Below, piece after piece: positions 29,504 to 37,725 of a stretch of 64,000 nucleotides of DNA. Origin of the DNA: Simplicispira suum (GTDB lineage Bacteria > Pseudomonadota > Gammaproteobacteria > Burkholderiales > Burkholderiaceae_C); the NCBI RefSeq assembly GCF_003008595.1, contig NZ_CP027669.1, forward strand, positions 3,534,001 through 3,598,000, read 5' to 3'. The notes beneath the pieces are model-generated. The model ran no database searches and was not told the origin of the DNA. It saw only the letters and a list, made by a program, of their open reading frames with translations. Made by a program: the position numbers and the translations under genes. The stretch's first letter is position 1. Every line of letters starts with the position of its first letter.

Positions 29504-31873
29504 ATGCAAAAAATCATCCAGCAGCTCGCCCGAGAAATCCAGGTGGGCGCGCACCAGATCACCGCCGCCGTCGAATTGCTGGACGGTGGGGCCACGGTGC
29601 CTTTCATTGCGCGCTACCGCAAAGAGGTCACTGGCGGGCTGGACGACATCCAGCTGCGCGAGCTCGAAACCCGGCTGGCGTACCTGCGCGAACTGGACGA
29701 CCGGCGCGGCGTGGTTCTGAAGGCCATTGACGAACAAGGCAAGCTGACCGACGCCCTGCGCCTGGCCATTGCGCAAACAGCCACGAAGCAGGAGCTTGAA
29801 GACCTGTACCTGCCGTTCAAGCAAAAGCGCCGCACCAAAGGGCAGATGGCGCGCGAATTTGGCATCGAGCCGCTGGCCGACAAGCTGTTTGCCGACCCCA
29901 CGCTCGACCCCGTGGCCGAGGCAGCTGCATTCACCAAACCGCCCGAAGTGCTGGACGACGGCAAGACGGGCGCTGATTTTTCCACCGTGACCGCCGTGCT
30001 TGACGGCGTGCGCGACATCCTGTCGGAGCGCTGGGCGGAAGACGCGGCGCTGGTGCAGCAGCTGCGCGAATGGTTGTGGGCCGAAGGACTGCTGCGCAGC
30101 AGCAAGCTGGAAGGCAAGAGCGAAACCGACCCCGAAGTGGCCAAGTTTCGCGACTATTTTGACTACGACGAGCCGCTGGCCCGCGTGCCATCGCACCGCG
30201 CGCTGGCGGTGTTTCGCGGCCGCGCACTCGACATTCTGGAGGCGCGCCTGGCGCTGCCGGTGCCGCCTGAGCCTGGCAAGCCCTCGCTCGCCGAAGGCCG
30301 CATTGCCCAGCACCTGGGCTGGAGCCATGCGGGCCGGGCGGCGGACGACCTGATCCGCAAGTGCGTCGCCTGGGCCTGGCGCGTCAAACTCAGCCTCTCG
30401 ACCGAACGCGATCTGTTTGCCCGGCTGCGCGAGGATGCAGAGAAAGTCGCCATCAAGGTGTTTGCCGACAACCTGCGCGACCTGCTGCTGGCCGCGCCTG
30501 CCGGCCCGCGCGTGGTGATGGGGCTGGACCCCGGCATTCGCACCGGTGTGAAGGTGGCCGTGGTCGATGCCACGGGCAAGCTGGTGGACACCGCCACCGT
30601 GTTCCCGCACGAGCCGCGCAAGGACTGGGACGGCGCGCTGCATACGCTGGCGAAGCTGAGCGAGAAGCATGGCGTGCAGCTCATTGCCATTGGCAACGGC
30701 ACCGCCAGCCGCGAGACCGACAAGCTGGCGGGCGAGCTCATCAAATTGATGCAAAATAAGGCTCTAGCGCAGGCGGGACAAGCGCAAGCAGCTATCGAAA
30801 AGATAGTTGTCAGCGAAGCCGGCGCGTCCGTCTATTCGGCCAGCGAATACGCATCGCAAGAAATGCCCGACGTCGACGTGAGCCTGCGCGGCGCCGCCAG
30901 CATTGCCCGGCGCCTGCAAGACCCGCTGGCCGAGCTGGTCAAGATCGACCCCAAGAGCATTGGCGTGGGCCAATACCAGCACGACGTGAACCAGAGCGAG
31001 CTGGCGCGCACCCTGGGCACGGTGGTGGAAGACTGCGTGAATGCGGTCGGCGTGGATCTGAACACCGCCAGCGCGCCGCTGCTCTCGCGGGTTTCGGGGC
31101 TCTCGGCCAGCGTCGCCAAGGCGGTGGTGCGTTGGCGCGATACCCACGGAGCGTTCAAAAACCGCAAGCAGTTGCTCGACGTGGCTGGCCTGGGCGCCAA
31201 GACGTTTGAACAAAGCGCGGGCTTCCTGCGCATTCGCGGTGGCGACAACCCGCTGGACCTGACCGGCGTGCACCCCGAAACCTACCCGGTGGTCGAGCGC
31301 ATCATCGAACACACCCAGGCGCCGGTGGCCCAGCTCATGGGGCGGGCCGACATGCTCAAGCAGCTGCGCCCCGAGCTGTTTGCCAATGAGCGCTTTGGCG
31401 TGATCACGGTCAAGGACATCCTGGCCGAGCTGGAAAAACCGGGACGGGATCCGCGCCCCGACTTCAAGGTCGCGCGCTTCAATGAAGGCGTGGACGACAT
31501 CAAGGACCTGCGCGAAGGCATGGTGCTGGAGGGCACGGTCAGCAACGTGGCGCAGTTTGGCGCGTTCATCGACCTGGGCGTGCACCAGGACGGCCTCGTG
31601 CACGTCAGCCAGCTTGCGCACAAGTTCGTGAGCGACGCGCGCGAGGTGGTCAAGACCGGCGACATCGTCACCGTGAAGGTGATGGAAGTCGACATCGAGC
31701 GCAAGCGCATCGGCTTGTCGATGAAGCTCGGCGCGGCGCCGCGCGGCGCCAGTGTGCGCGACAACCGCTTTGAAGGGGCAGGGCGCGGCCAGCACAGCAT
31801 TCCTCGGAACAGCAACGCTCAGGCGGCGCCCTCGGCCATGGCGGCGGCGTTTGCCAAACTGCAGCGCCGTTGA
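29504..31873 (+). CDS. tex: Tex family transcription accessory protein
   Basis: 789 residues from the ATG at 29504 (MQKIIQQLAREIQVGAHQIT). Domains in order: N-terminal helical part with FIARYRKEVTGGLDD, the YqgF/RNase-H-like domain (VVMGLDPGIRTGVKVAVVDA), helix-hairpin-helix repeats (GVDLNTASAPLLSRVSGLS), and a C-terminal S1 domain (GTVSNVAQFGAFIDLGVHQD). It binds nucleic acid and is involved in transcription or RNA processing. Residues about 416-435 (MQNKALAQAGQAQAAIEKI) are encoded by a copy of the dispersed repeat, replacing the short loop expected before VVSEAGASVYSAS. Confidence 0.95.
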   Translation: MQKIIQQLAREIQVGAHQITAAVELLDGGATVPFIARYRKEVTGGLDDIQLRELETRLAYLRELDDRRGVVLKAIDEQGKLTDALRLAIAQTATKQELEDLYLPFKQKRRTKGQMAREFGIEPLADKLFADPTLDPVAEAAAFTKPPEVLDDGKTGADFSTVTAVLDGVRDILSERWAEDAALVQQLREWLWAEGLLRSSKLEGKSETDPEVAKFRDYFDYDEPLARVPSHRALAVFRGRALDILEARLALPVPPEPGKPSLAEGRIAQHLGWSHAGRAADDLIRKCVAWAWRVKLSLSTERDLFARLREDAEKVAIKVFADNLRDLLLAAPAGPRVVMGLDPGIRTGVKVAVVDATGKLVDTATVFPHEPRKDWDGALHTLAKLSEKHGVQLIAIGNGTASRETDKLAGELIKLMQNKALAQAGQAQAAIEKIVVSEAGASVYSASEYASQEMPDVDVSLRGAASIARRLQDPLAELVKIDPKSIGVGQYQHDVNQSELARTLGTVVEDCVNAVGVDLNTASAPLLSRVSGLSASVAKAVVRWRDTHGAFKNRKQLLDVAGLGAKTFEQSAGFLRIRGGDNPLDLTGVHPETYPVVERIIEHTQAPVAQLMGRADMLKQLRPELFANERFGVITVKDILAELEKPGRDPRPDFKVARFNEGVDDIKDLREGMVLEGTVSNVAQFGAFIDLGVHQDGLVHVSQLAHKFVSDAREVVKTGDIVTVKVMEVDIERKRIGLSMKLGAAPRGASVRDNRFEGAGRGQHSIPRNSNAQAAPSAMAAAFAKLQRR
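30750..30810 (+). repeat. Dispersed palindromic repeat, copy 5, inside tex
   Basis: GCAAAATAAGGCTCTAGCGC, then GGGACAAGCGCAAGCAGCTA and TCGAAAAGATAG: an almost full forward copy. It is read as MQNKALAQAGQAQAAIEKIV in frame, between the conserved segments DKLAGELIKL and VVSEAGASVYS of tex. Confidence 0.85.
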
Positions 31874-31940
31874 GCCTTTCTCGGGTTCGCCGCTTCGCCA
31901 TGGATAATGCCTGCGTCCCCACCAACGCGGCGCCAATCCT

Positions 31941-32789
31941 ATGGATGTGAATGCACTGCTGGCTTCTCCCACCACGCTGCCCAGTCTGCCGCGCGCTGTC
32001 GCGCTGCTGATGGCCGAGCTGGCGCAGGACGAACCCAACCTGCGCCGCGTGAACCAGCTTTTTGGTACCGACCCGGCGCTGGCGGCGCGGCTGCTGTGCC
32101 TGGCCAATTCCGAAGAATTCGGCGCACCACGCACGGTGGCCGGTCTTCCCGAGGCGCTGGCGCTGGTGGATACCGCGCAACTGCGGGAGCTGGTGGCCAC
32201 GGCGCCACTGGGAACCACTTCGCGCTCGGTGCCGGGCATCAATATGCAGCAGTTCTGGCGCTACAGCCTGCACACCGCCAAGCTGGCGCGCTCGCTGGCT
32301 GGCCATGTACACCACAGCCAGGCTGCGGCTTACACGGCGGGCCTTTTGCACGGACTGGGCGAGATCGTGATCCACCTGGCCGAGCCTGAGCGCGCGCAAT
32401 CGCTCAACACCCTGGTGGCGCCACTGGACCTGCGCCGCTGCAAGCTCGAACTGCGCATCTTCGGTTTCTCGTACGGGCGTGTGACGGGCGCACTGGCCAA
32501 ACGCTGGCAACTGCCGCAGACGGTGGTGGATGCGTTGAACTACCAGCATGCGCCGTTCGAGAACAACACCTACGAGCCGCTGGCGGGCATTCTGCATCTG
32601 GCCGCGTGGCGCGTGCGCGCGCGCGAGTCGGGCCTCGACGAGCGCGAAATGACGGTGACCTTTCCCGACGAAGTCGGCCTGCCGCTGGGGCTCGACATCG
32701 ACCGGGTGCTCAGCCAGGATCCGATCGACTGGACCGCGCCGCGCAACGAGCTTGAGGTCGAGGTGGCAGAAATGAATTACCTGGTGTAG
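31941..32789 (+). CDS. HDOD domain protein
   Basis: 282 residues, essentially one HDOD domain: LPSLPRAVALLMAELAQDEP, FGTDPALAARLLCLANSEEF, then AAAYTAGLLHGLGEIVIHL with a partly degenerated HD motif, and KRWQLPQTVVDALNYQHAP. HDOD proteins lack phosphodiesterase activity and act in signalling. It is followed after 4 bases by an MscS-type channel gene, so the two may be co-transcribed. The specific role is unknown. Confidence 0.85.
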   Translation: MDVNALLASPTTLPSLPRAVALLMAELAQDEPNLRRVNQLFGTDPALAARLLCLANSEEFGAPRTVAGLPEALALVDTAQLRELVATAPLGTTSRSVPGINMQQFWRYSLHTAKLARSLAGHVHHSQAAAYTAGLLHGLGEIVIHLAEPERAQSLNTLVAPLDLRRCKLELRIFGFSYGRVTGALAKRWQLPQTVVDALNYQHAPFENNTYEPLAGILHLAAWRVRARESGLDEREMTVTFPDEVGLPLGLDIDRVLSQDPIDWTAPRNELEVEVAEMNYLV

Positions 32790-32793
32790 TGGT

Positions 32794-33798
32794 TTGACCT
32801 TTGATCTCGCTTCGGTGATCGAACGCCTGCAGCAGCAGACCTACCACCTGATCGCCAGTCTGCCGCTGTTGGTGTTGGCCCTGCTGGTGATCTGGCTGGC
32901 GTGGCGCGTGGGAAGCTGGTTGTCGCGCCGCAACTCGCTCGATCGTGTGGCGCGCCGGAATCCTTTTTTGCGCGACCTGGTCAAAACCAGTACGCGTTGG
33001 GCCGTGACCCTGGGCGGGATTCTGGTGGCGCTTGAAATTTTGAACGCCACTGCCTTGGTCGGCGCCGTGCTCGGAACAGCGGGTGTGATGGGCGTGGCGT
33101 TGGGTTTTGCATTCAAGGAAACCCTGGAGAACTACCTGGCTGGCATCTTGATGAGCGTGCGCCAGCCCTTTGCGCCGCGCGACCACGTGGTGATTGATGG
33201 CAACGAAGGCGTAGTCATTGCACTCACCTCCCGGGCGACCATTTTGATGACGCTCGACGGCAACCATTTGCGCCTGCCCAATGCCTTGGTCTTTCGCAGC
33301 GTCATGTTGAATTACACACGCAACCCGACGCGCCGGTTTGAGTTCGACGTGGGCGTCGGCGTCAACGAAGATCTCTTGTGTGCCCAGCGACTGGGCACCG
33401 GCCAGCTGACTCAGGTGGATGGCGTCATTGCCTCGCCGCCGCCGCGTGCCTACATCGCTGCGCTGGGTGATTCAAATGTGCAAGTGCGTTTTCACGGCTG
33501 GGTCGACCAGCGCACCCACGATTTTCTACTGGTCAAGAGTGAAGCGATTCGCCGTGTCAAGCTGGCGCTGGAGGAGGCCGGTATGGACATGCCGGAGCCC
33601 ATTTACCGGGTGCAACTTGCCCGGCGCGGCGACGCTACCGCAGCAGACTCGGACAAGCGCATGGTGGCCGATGAACGGCTCGCAGAAACTGCGTCGCTGG
33701 ACACACGCGCGCAGACCGATCTGGAAGGCCCCATTCGCAGCGACGAGACCGCGCGGGGAAGCGCCGATCTTCTGAACCCCGACGCACCGCGCGAATAG
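32794..33798 (+). CDS. Small-conductance mechanosensitive channel (MscS family)
   Basis: 334 residues. The only start fitting the family is TTG at 32794, 4 bases after the upstream stop. Membrane segments lie around residues 20-40 and 67-85; the third, pore-lining helix is GAVLGTAGVMGVALGFAFKE, followed by TLENYLAGILMSVRQPFAPRD. The beta domain and a charged cytoplasmic C-terminus (ADERLAETASLDTRAQTDLE) follow. It releases solutes upon osmotic downshock. It is convergent with the iron alcohol dehydrogenase gene. Confidence 0.88.
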   Translation: MTFDLASVIERLQQQTYHLIASLPLLVLALLVIWLAWRVGSWLSRRNSLDRVARRNPFLRDLVKTSTRWAVTLGGILVALEILNATALVGAVLGTAGVMGVALGFAFKETLENYLAGILMSVRQPFAPRDHVVIDGNEGVVIALTSRATILMTLDGNHLRLPNALVFRSVMLNYTRNPTRRFEFDVGVGVNEDLLCAQRLGTGQLTQVDGVIASPPPRAYIAALGDSNVQVRFHGWVDQRTHDFLLVKSEAIRRVKLALEEAGMDMPEPIYRVQLARRGDATAADSDKRMVADERLAETASLDTRAQTDLEGPIRSDETARGSADLLNPDAPRE

Positions 33799-33809
33799 TG
33801 GGCACAGCC

Positions 33810-34946
33810 TTACATGGATTCCCGCAACATCCCACGGTATTCCTCCGGCGTCGCCACGCGCGGGTTGGTCTTGTGGCAATGGTCGGCCATGGCTCCCTGG
33901 ATGATTGCGTCGAATTGATCTTCCGTGACGCCCATGGCGGCAAGTCCTGTGGGCAGGCCCAGCCGGGCGCTCATGTCGCGAATGGCGTTGGGGATGTCGC
34001 TGGGCGATGCCAGTTCCATGGCGCTGGCCATGCGTTCCAGGCGCCGGTCTTTCTGCACCGATGGCGCCTGCGCGTTGAAGCGCACCACAGCGGGCAAAAA
34101 CATGGCGTTGAGCGTGCCATGGTGCAGGCGCGGGTTCACGCCGCCCAGGCTGTGGCTGAGCGAATGCACCGCGCCCAGGCCTTTCTGGAACGCCATGGCG
34201 CCCTGCATGCTGGCGCTCATCATGTTCAGGCGCGCTTCGCGGTCGCTGCCGTCTTGCGTGGCGCGCGCAATGCTGGCCCAGCCGCGCGCGAGGCCATCGA
34301 GCGCAATGCCGTCGGCGGGCGGGTTGAAGGCTGCCGACATGAAGGTTTCCATGCAGTGGGCAATCGCGTCCATGCCGGTGGCGGCGGTGAGCAGCGGCGG
34401 CAGGCCCAGCGTCAGCTCGGGGTCGCAAATGGCGGCCTTGGGCAGAAGGTTCCACGAGTGAAAGCCGAGCTTGCGGTGGTCGTCGACGATGATGATGGCG
34501 CCGCGCGCCACCTCGCTGCCGGTGCCGCTGGTGGTGGGCACGGCAATCAGCGGGGCCACGCGTTCGGTGATGCGCGGCGAGCCGCCTTCGATGGTGGCGT
34601 AATGCGTCAAAGGCCCCTCGTGCGTGGCCGCAATCGCTATGCCTTTGGCGCAGTCGATGGCCGAGCCGCCGCCCACCGCCACCAGGCCATCGCAACCGTT
34701 CGCTTGGTACACCGCTGCGGCGGCGCGCACCGCGGCTTCCGTGGGGTTGGCGGGGGTCTGGTCAAACACGCTCACGGGCAGTTCGCCGAGTGCATCCAGC
34801 GCCTTTTGCAGTACGCCGGCCGCCTTGACCCCTGGATCGGTCACGACCAGCGGGCGCGCAATACCCACGCGCTCGCACTCCTGGCGCAGCAGACGCACGG
34901 CGCCATGATCAAACTGAATTTGGGTGAGGTAGTAAATGAGTGACAT
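33810..34946 (-). CDS. Iron-containing alcohol dehydrogenase (group III)
   Basis: 378 residues from ATG at 34946 (MSLIYYLTQIQFDHGAVRLL); a much longer open frame upstream is not coding. It has the NAD motif VAVGGGSAIDCAKGIAIAAT, then VPTTSGTGSEVARGAIIIVD, and metal-binding His residues in AHCMETF, HSLSHSLGG and HHGTLNA. It oxidises or reduces an unknown alcohol/aldehyde. It is divergent from the secreted hydratase gene with only ~60 bases between the starts, where both promoters must lie. Confidence 0.92.
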   Translation of the reverse strand: MSLIYYLTQIQFDHGAVRLLRQECERVGIARPLVVTDPGVKAAGVLQKALDALGELPVSVFDQTPANPTEAAVRAAAAVYQANGCDGLVAVGGGSAIDCAKGIAIAATHEGPLTHYATIEGGSPRITERVAPLIAVPTTSGTGSEVARGAIIIVDDHRKLGFHSWNLLPKAAICDPELTLGLPPLLTAATGMDAIAHCMETFMSAAFNPPADGIALDGLARGWASIARATQDGSDREARLNMMSASMQGAMAFQKGLGAVHSLSHSLGGVNPRLHHGTLNAMFLPAVVRFNAQAPSVQKDRRLERMASAMELASPSDIPNAIRDMSARLGLPTGLAAMGVTEDQFDAIIQGAMADHCHKTNPRVATPEEYRGMLRESM

Positions 34947-35006
34947 GGCGATGGGGTGCGTTCCCGCTACGATAGAGCAGACACACTTTACAACCGGGAG
35001 ACACCC

Positions 35007-35876
35007 ATGCCACGCAAGCAAACCCTCATCGCCCTGGTCCTTGGCGTCGCCGCCGCGACATCGGCCCACGCCGCCTGTCTGAGCGACGTACAAGTTGCAG
35101 AAATGGCCGAGCACTACGCCGCACGCACGCCCGCCGCCAATCCCGAAGGCCTGTCGGACGCCGATGGTGCCTGCACCCGTGCCAAGCTCAACAGCTTGCT
35201 GGCGCAGAAGATGGGCAAGGTCGTTGGTTACAAGGCGGGCCTGACCAACCCCGCAGTGCAAAAGCGCTTCAACACCGACCGCCCGGTCTGGGGGAAGCTC
35301 TACGAGGGCATGGTGTTGGCGAACGGTTCCGAGGTGCCTGCCACCTTTGGTGCCCGGCCGCTGTACGAGGCCGACATGCTGGTTCGCGTCAAGAGCGCGA
35401 GCATCAACCATGCGCGCACCCCCATGGACGTGCTGCAGGCGATTGACCAGGTGATTCCTTTCATCGAACTGCCCGACCTGATGGTGCAGGCGCCGCCCAA
35501 GCTCAATGGCGCGGCGGTGAGCGCCATCAACGTCGGCGCGCGCCTGGGGGTGGCAGGTACGCCTATTGCCGTACCCGTGACACGGGCTGAGCGCTACGCC
35601 ATGCTCGACGGCCTGCGTGACATGCAGGTGACGCTCACCGATGGATCGGGATATTTGCTCGGCGGCGGCAAGGGCAGCGATGTGCTGGAGCACCCGCTCA
35701 ACGCCGTGGTCTGGTTGGCCGAGGCACTGCAGAAAGAAAACATCACGCTCAAGCCCGGCGATTTGCTGAGCCTGGGCTCGTTCTCGCCGCTGTTGCCGCC
35801 CAAGCCCGGCCTGCAGGTGCAGGCCAACTACCAAGGCCTGACCGGCGCACAACCGGTGCGCGTGACCTTCAAGTGA
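35007..35876 (+). CDS. 2-keto-4-pentenoate hydratase-like (FAH superfamily) protein with signal peptide
   Basis: 289 residues. The N-terminus is a good Sec signal (PRKQTLIALVLGVAAATSAH, cleavage after AHA), which is unexpected for this usually cytoplasmic family. The mature part resembles MhpD/HpcG hydratases: GKVVGYKAGLTNPAVQKRF, ARPLYEADMLVRVKSASI, VIPFIELPDLMV and LLSLGSFSPLLPPKPGLQV. The metal-ligand Glu in YEADM and FIELPD appear present. The GTG of the next gene overlaps its stop. It may act on a keto acid in the periplasm, or may be a binding or structural derivative. Confidence 0.75.
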   Translation: MPRKQTLIALVLGVAAATSAHAACLSDVQVAEMAEHYAARTPAANPEGLSDADGACTRAKLNSLLAQKMGKVVGYKAGLTNPAVQKRFNTDRPVWGKLYEGMVLANGSEVPATFGARPLYEADMLVRVKSASINHARTPMDVLQAIDQVIPFIELPDLMVQAPPKLNGAAVSAINVGARLGVAGTPIAVPVTRAERYAMLDGLRDMQVTLTDGSGYLLGGGKGSDVLEHPLNAVVWLAEALQKENITLKPGDLLSLGSFSPLLPPKPGLQVQANYQGLTGAQPVRVTFK

Positions 35877-36841
35877 CGCAGGCGCACCCCCATATCCACA
35901 CCCACCGTCTGACGCCGCAGATGCGCGGCGTGCTCGAACGCATGGAGCGGGCGGGACGGCCGCGCCTGCACACGCTGAGTCCCGAGCAGGCGCGCGCTGC
36001 ATATGCGCTTGGCGCCGACATTCTGGAAGTGCCGCGCGCCGCGATGGAGCGCGTGGAAACGCTGGCCATTCCCACACGGGACGGCACAGCGCTCGGTGCA
36101 CGGCTGGTGGCGCCCTCGCCCGCGGCGGGTCTGCCGGTGCTGCTGTACTTGCACGGTGGGGGATTCACCATCGGCAGCAGCGCCACGCACGACATCTTGT
36201 GCCGTGAACTGGCGCGCTTGGCGGGCTGCATGGTGGTGTCGCTGGACTACCGCCTGGCGCCCGAGCACCGTTTTCCCACGGCATCCCATGATGCCTGGGA
36301 CGCACTCACCTGGTTGGTGGCCCACGCCAAAGGGCTGGGGGCGGACCCGCAGCGCATTGCCGTGGGCGGCGACAGTGCAGGTGGCACGCTGGCCACCGTC
36401 AACGCCATCTTGGCGCGCGACGCGGGCCTGCCGCTGGCGTTGCAGCTGCTTTTCTATCCCGGCTGCGCCGCGCACCAGGACACGCCCTCGCACGCCAGGT
36501 TTTCCCGTGGCTTGGTACTCGATGAAGCGGCTATTTCCTGGTTCTTCAGTCAGTACGTGCTTGATCGTTCCCAACGCGAAGACTGGCGTTTTGCGCCGCT
36601 GCTGGCGCCTGATGTGGAGGGCGTCGCGCCGGCCTGGATCGGGCTGGCCGAATGCGACCCGCTGGTGGACGAGGGCATTGACTACGCCGACAAGCTGCGC
36701 GCCGCCGGAGTGCCGGTGAATCTGGAAATCTACCGCGGCGTGACCCACGAATTCATCAAGATGGGCCGCGCCATCCCCGAGGCGCGCACCGCCCATGCCG
36801 ACGCGGCGGCGGCGCTGCGCGCTGCATTCGAGCTTTCATGA
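35873..36841 (+). CDS. Alpha/beta hydrolase, hormone-sensitive lipase family (HSL/BigEst)
   Basis: 322 residues. The oxyanion-hole motif HGGGFTIGSS is typical of family IV esterases. The nucleophile Ser is in GGDSAGGTLA, the acid in ECDPLVDEGIDYADKL and the base His in GVTHEFIKMG. The start is GTG at 35873 overlapping the hydratase stop; its own stop overlaps the next ATG. So three genes (hydratase, esterase, thioesterase-acetyltransferase) form one tightly coupled unit. Short-chain ester cleavage is likely; the natural substrate is unknown. Confidence 0.9.
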   Translation: MTQAHPHIHTHRLTPQMRGVLERMERAGRPRLHTLSPEQARAAYALGADILEVPRAAMERVETLAIPTRDGTALGARLVAPSPAAGLPVLLYLHGGGFTIGSSATHDILCRELARLAGCMVVSLDYRLAPEHRFPTASHDAWDALTWLVAHAKGLGADPQRIAVGGDSAGGTLATVNAILARDAGLPLALQLLFYPGCAAHQDTPSHARFSRGLVLDEAAISWFFSQYVLDRSQREDWRFAPLLAPDVEGVAPAWIGLAECDPLVDEGIDYADKLRAAGVPVNLEIYRGVTHEFIKMGRAIPEARTAHADAAAALRAAFELS

Positions 36842-37725
36842 AGGATGACGCCATGCCATTGCAAGACTACCGCTGCCAATCGCGTTTGCGCGTTCGCTGG
36901 GCCGAGATCGACATGCAGCGCATCGTCTTCAACGCCCACTACCTCACCTACTTCGACACCGCAATCACCGACTACTGGCGCGCGTTGGCGCTGCCGTACG
37001 ACGATGCGATGCACACCCTTGGCGGCGAGCCGTATCTGAAAAAGGTCACGCTCGAATACCACGCCTCGGCGCGAGAAGGCGACATGCTGACAATCGGCAT
37101 GCGCTGCCAGCGGGTCGGCAACAGCTCCATGCTGTTTGGCGGCGGCATCTTTCGCGGCGAGCAGTTGCTGGTGTCGGGCGAGCTGATTTACGTCTTTGCA
37201 GACCCGGCGAGCCAGCGGCCGACGCCGGTCCCTGCGCTGCTGCGCGACCTGTTTACCGCATTCGAGGCAGGCGAAAGCGCGACGCAGCTCCAGCTGGGCG
37301 CCTGGCAGGACTTAGGGGAGCGCGCTGCGCGCGTGCGCCAGGCGGTGTTTGTCGAGGAACAAAGCATCGCTCCAGACATTGAAATGGACGGCCAGGACGC
37401 AACGGCCTTGCATGCGCTGGTGACAAACCGACTGGACCAGCCCGTGGCCACGGGGCGGTTGGTGACGATTTCCCCCGGCGTCTCGCGCATTGGCCGCATG
37501 GCCGTGCACCGCGCGCTGCGCGGTGGGCGGCTGGGCCGACAGGTGCTGGACGCCCTGGTGCAGGCTGCAGCCAAGCGGGGCGACCACCAGGTGGTGCTCC
37601 ACGCCCAGACCAGTGCGCAGCCGTTCTACGAGCGTGCAGGTTTTGAGGTGAGTGGCCCGCGCTATGAAGAAGCGGGTCTGCCGCATGTGCCCATGCAGCG
37701 CTTGTTGGCTACAAGTCGTCCTTGA
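36838..37725 (+). CDS. Fusion: acyl-CoA thioesterase (YbgC/4HBT hotdog) + GNAT acetyltransferase
   Basis: 295 residues with two complete domains. Residues ~8-135: 4-hydroxybenzoyl-CoA thioesterase-like hotdog, with the catalytic segment VRWAEIDMQRIVFNAHYLTY (Asp in the EID position). Residues ~148-290: GNAT domain with RVRQAVFVEEQSIAP, RIGRMAVHRALRGGRLGRQV (acetyl-CoA loop) and AQPFYERAGFEVSG, an ElaA-like layout. The domains usually occur as separate proteins. The ATG overlaps the esterase stop. Coupling acyl-CoA hydrolysis with acetyl transfer is suggested but not shown. Confidence 0.88.
   Translation: MKDDAMPLQDYRCQSRLRVRWAEIDMQRIVFNAHYLTYFDTAITDYWRALALPYDDAMHTLGGEPYLKKVTLEYHASAREGDMLTIGMRCQRVGNSSMLFGGGIFRGEQLLVSGELIYVFADPASQRPTPVPALLRDLFTAFEAGESATQLQLGAWQDLGERAARVRQAVFVEEQSIAPDIEMDGQDATALHALVTNRLDQPVATGRLVTISPGVSRIGRMAVHRALRGGRLGRQVLDALVQAAAKRGDHQVVLHAQTSAQPFYERAGFEVSGPRYEEAGLPHVPMQRLLATSRP

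Noticed and set aside
34947..36101. N-terminal extension of the iron alcohol dehydrogenase (to 763 residues)
   Set aside because: The extra part is antisense to the hydratase and esterase genes and resembles nothing; the family start MSLIYYL is at 34946.
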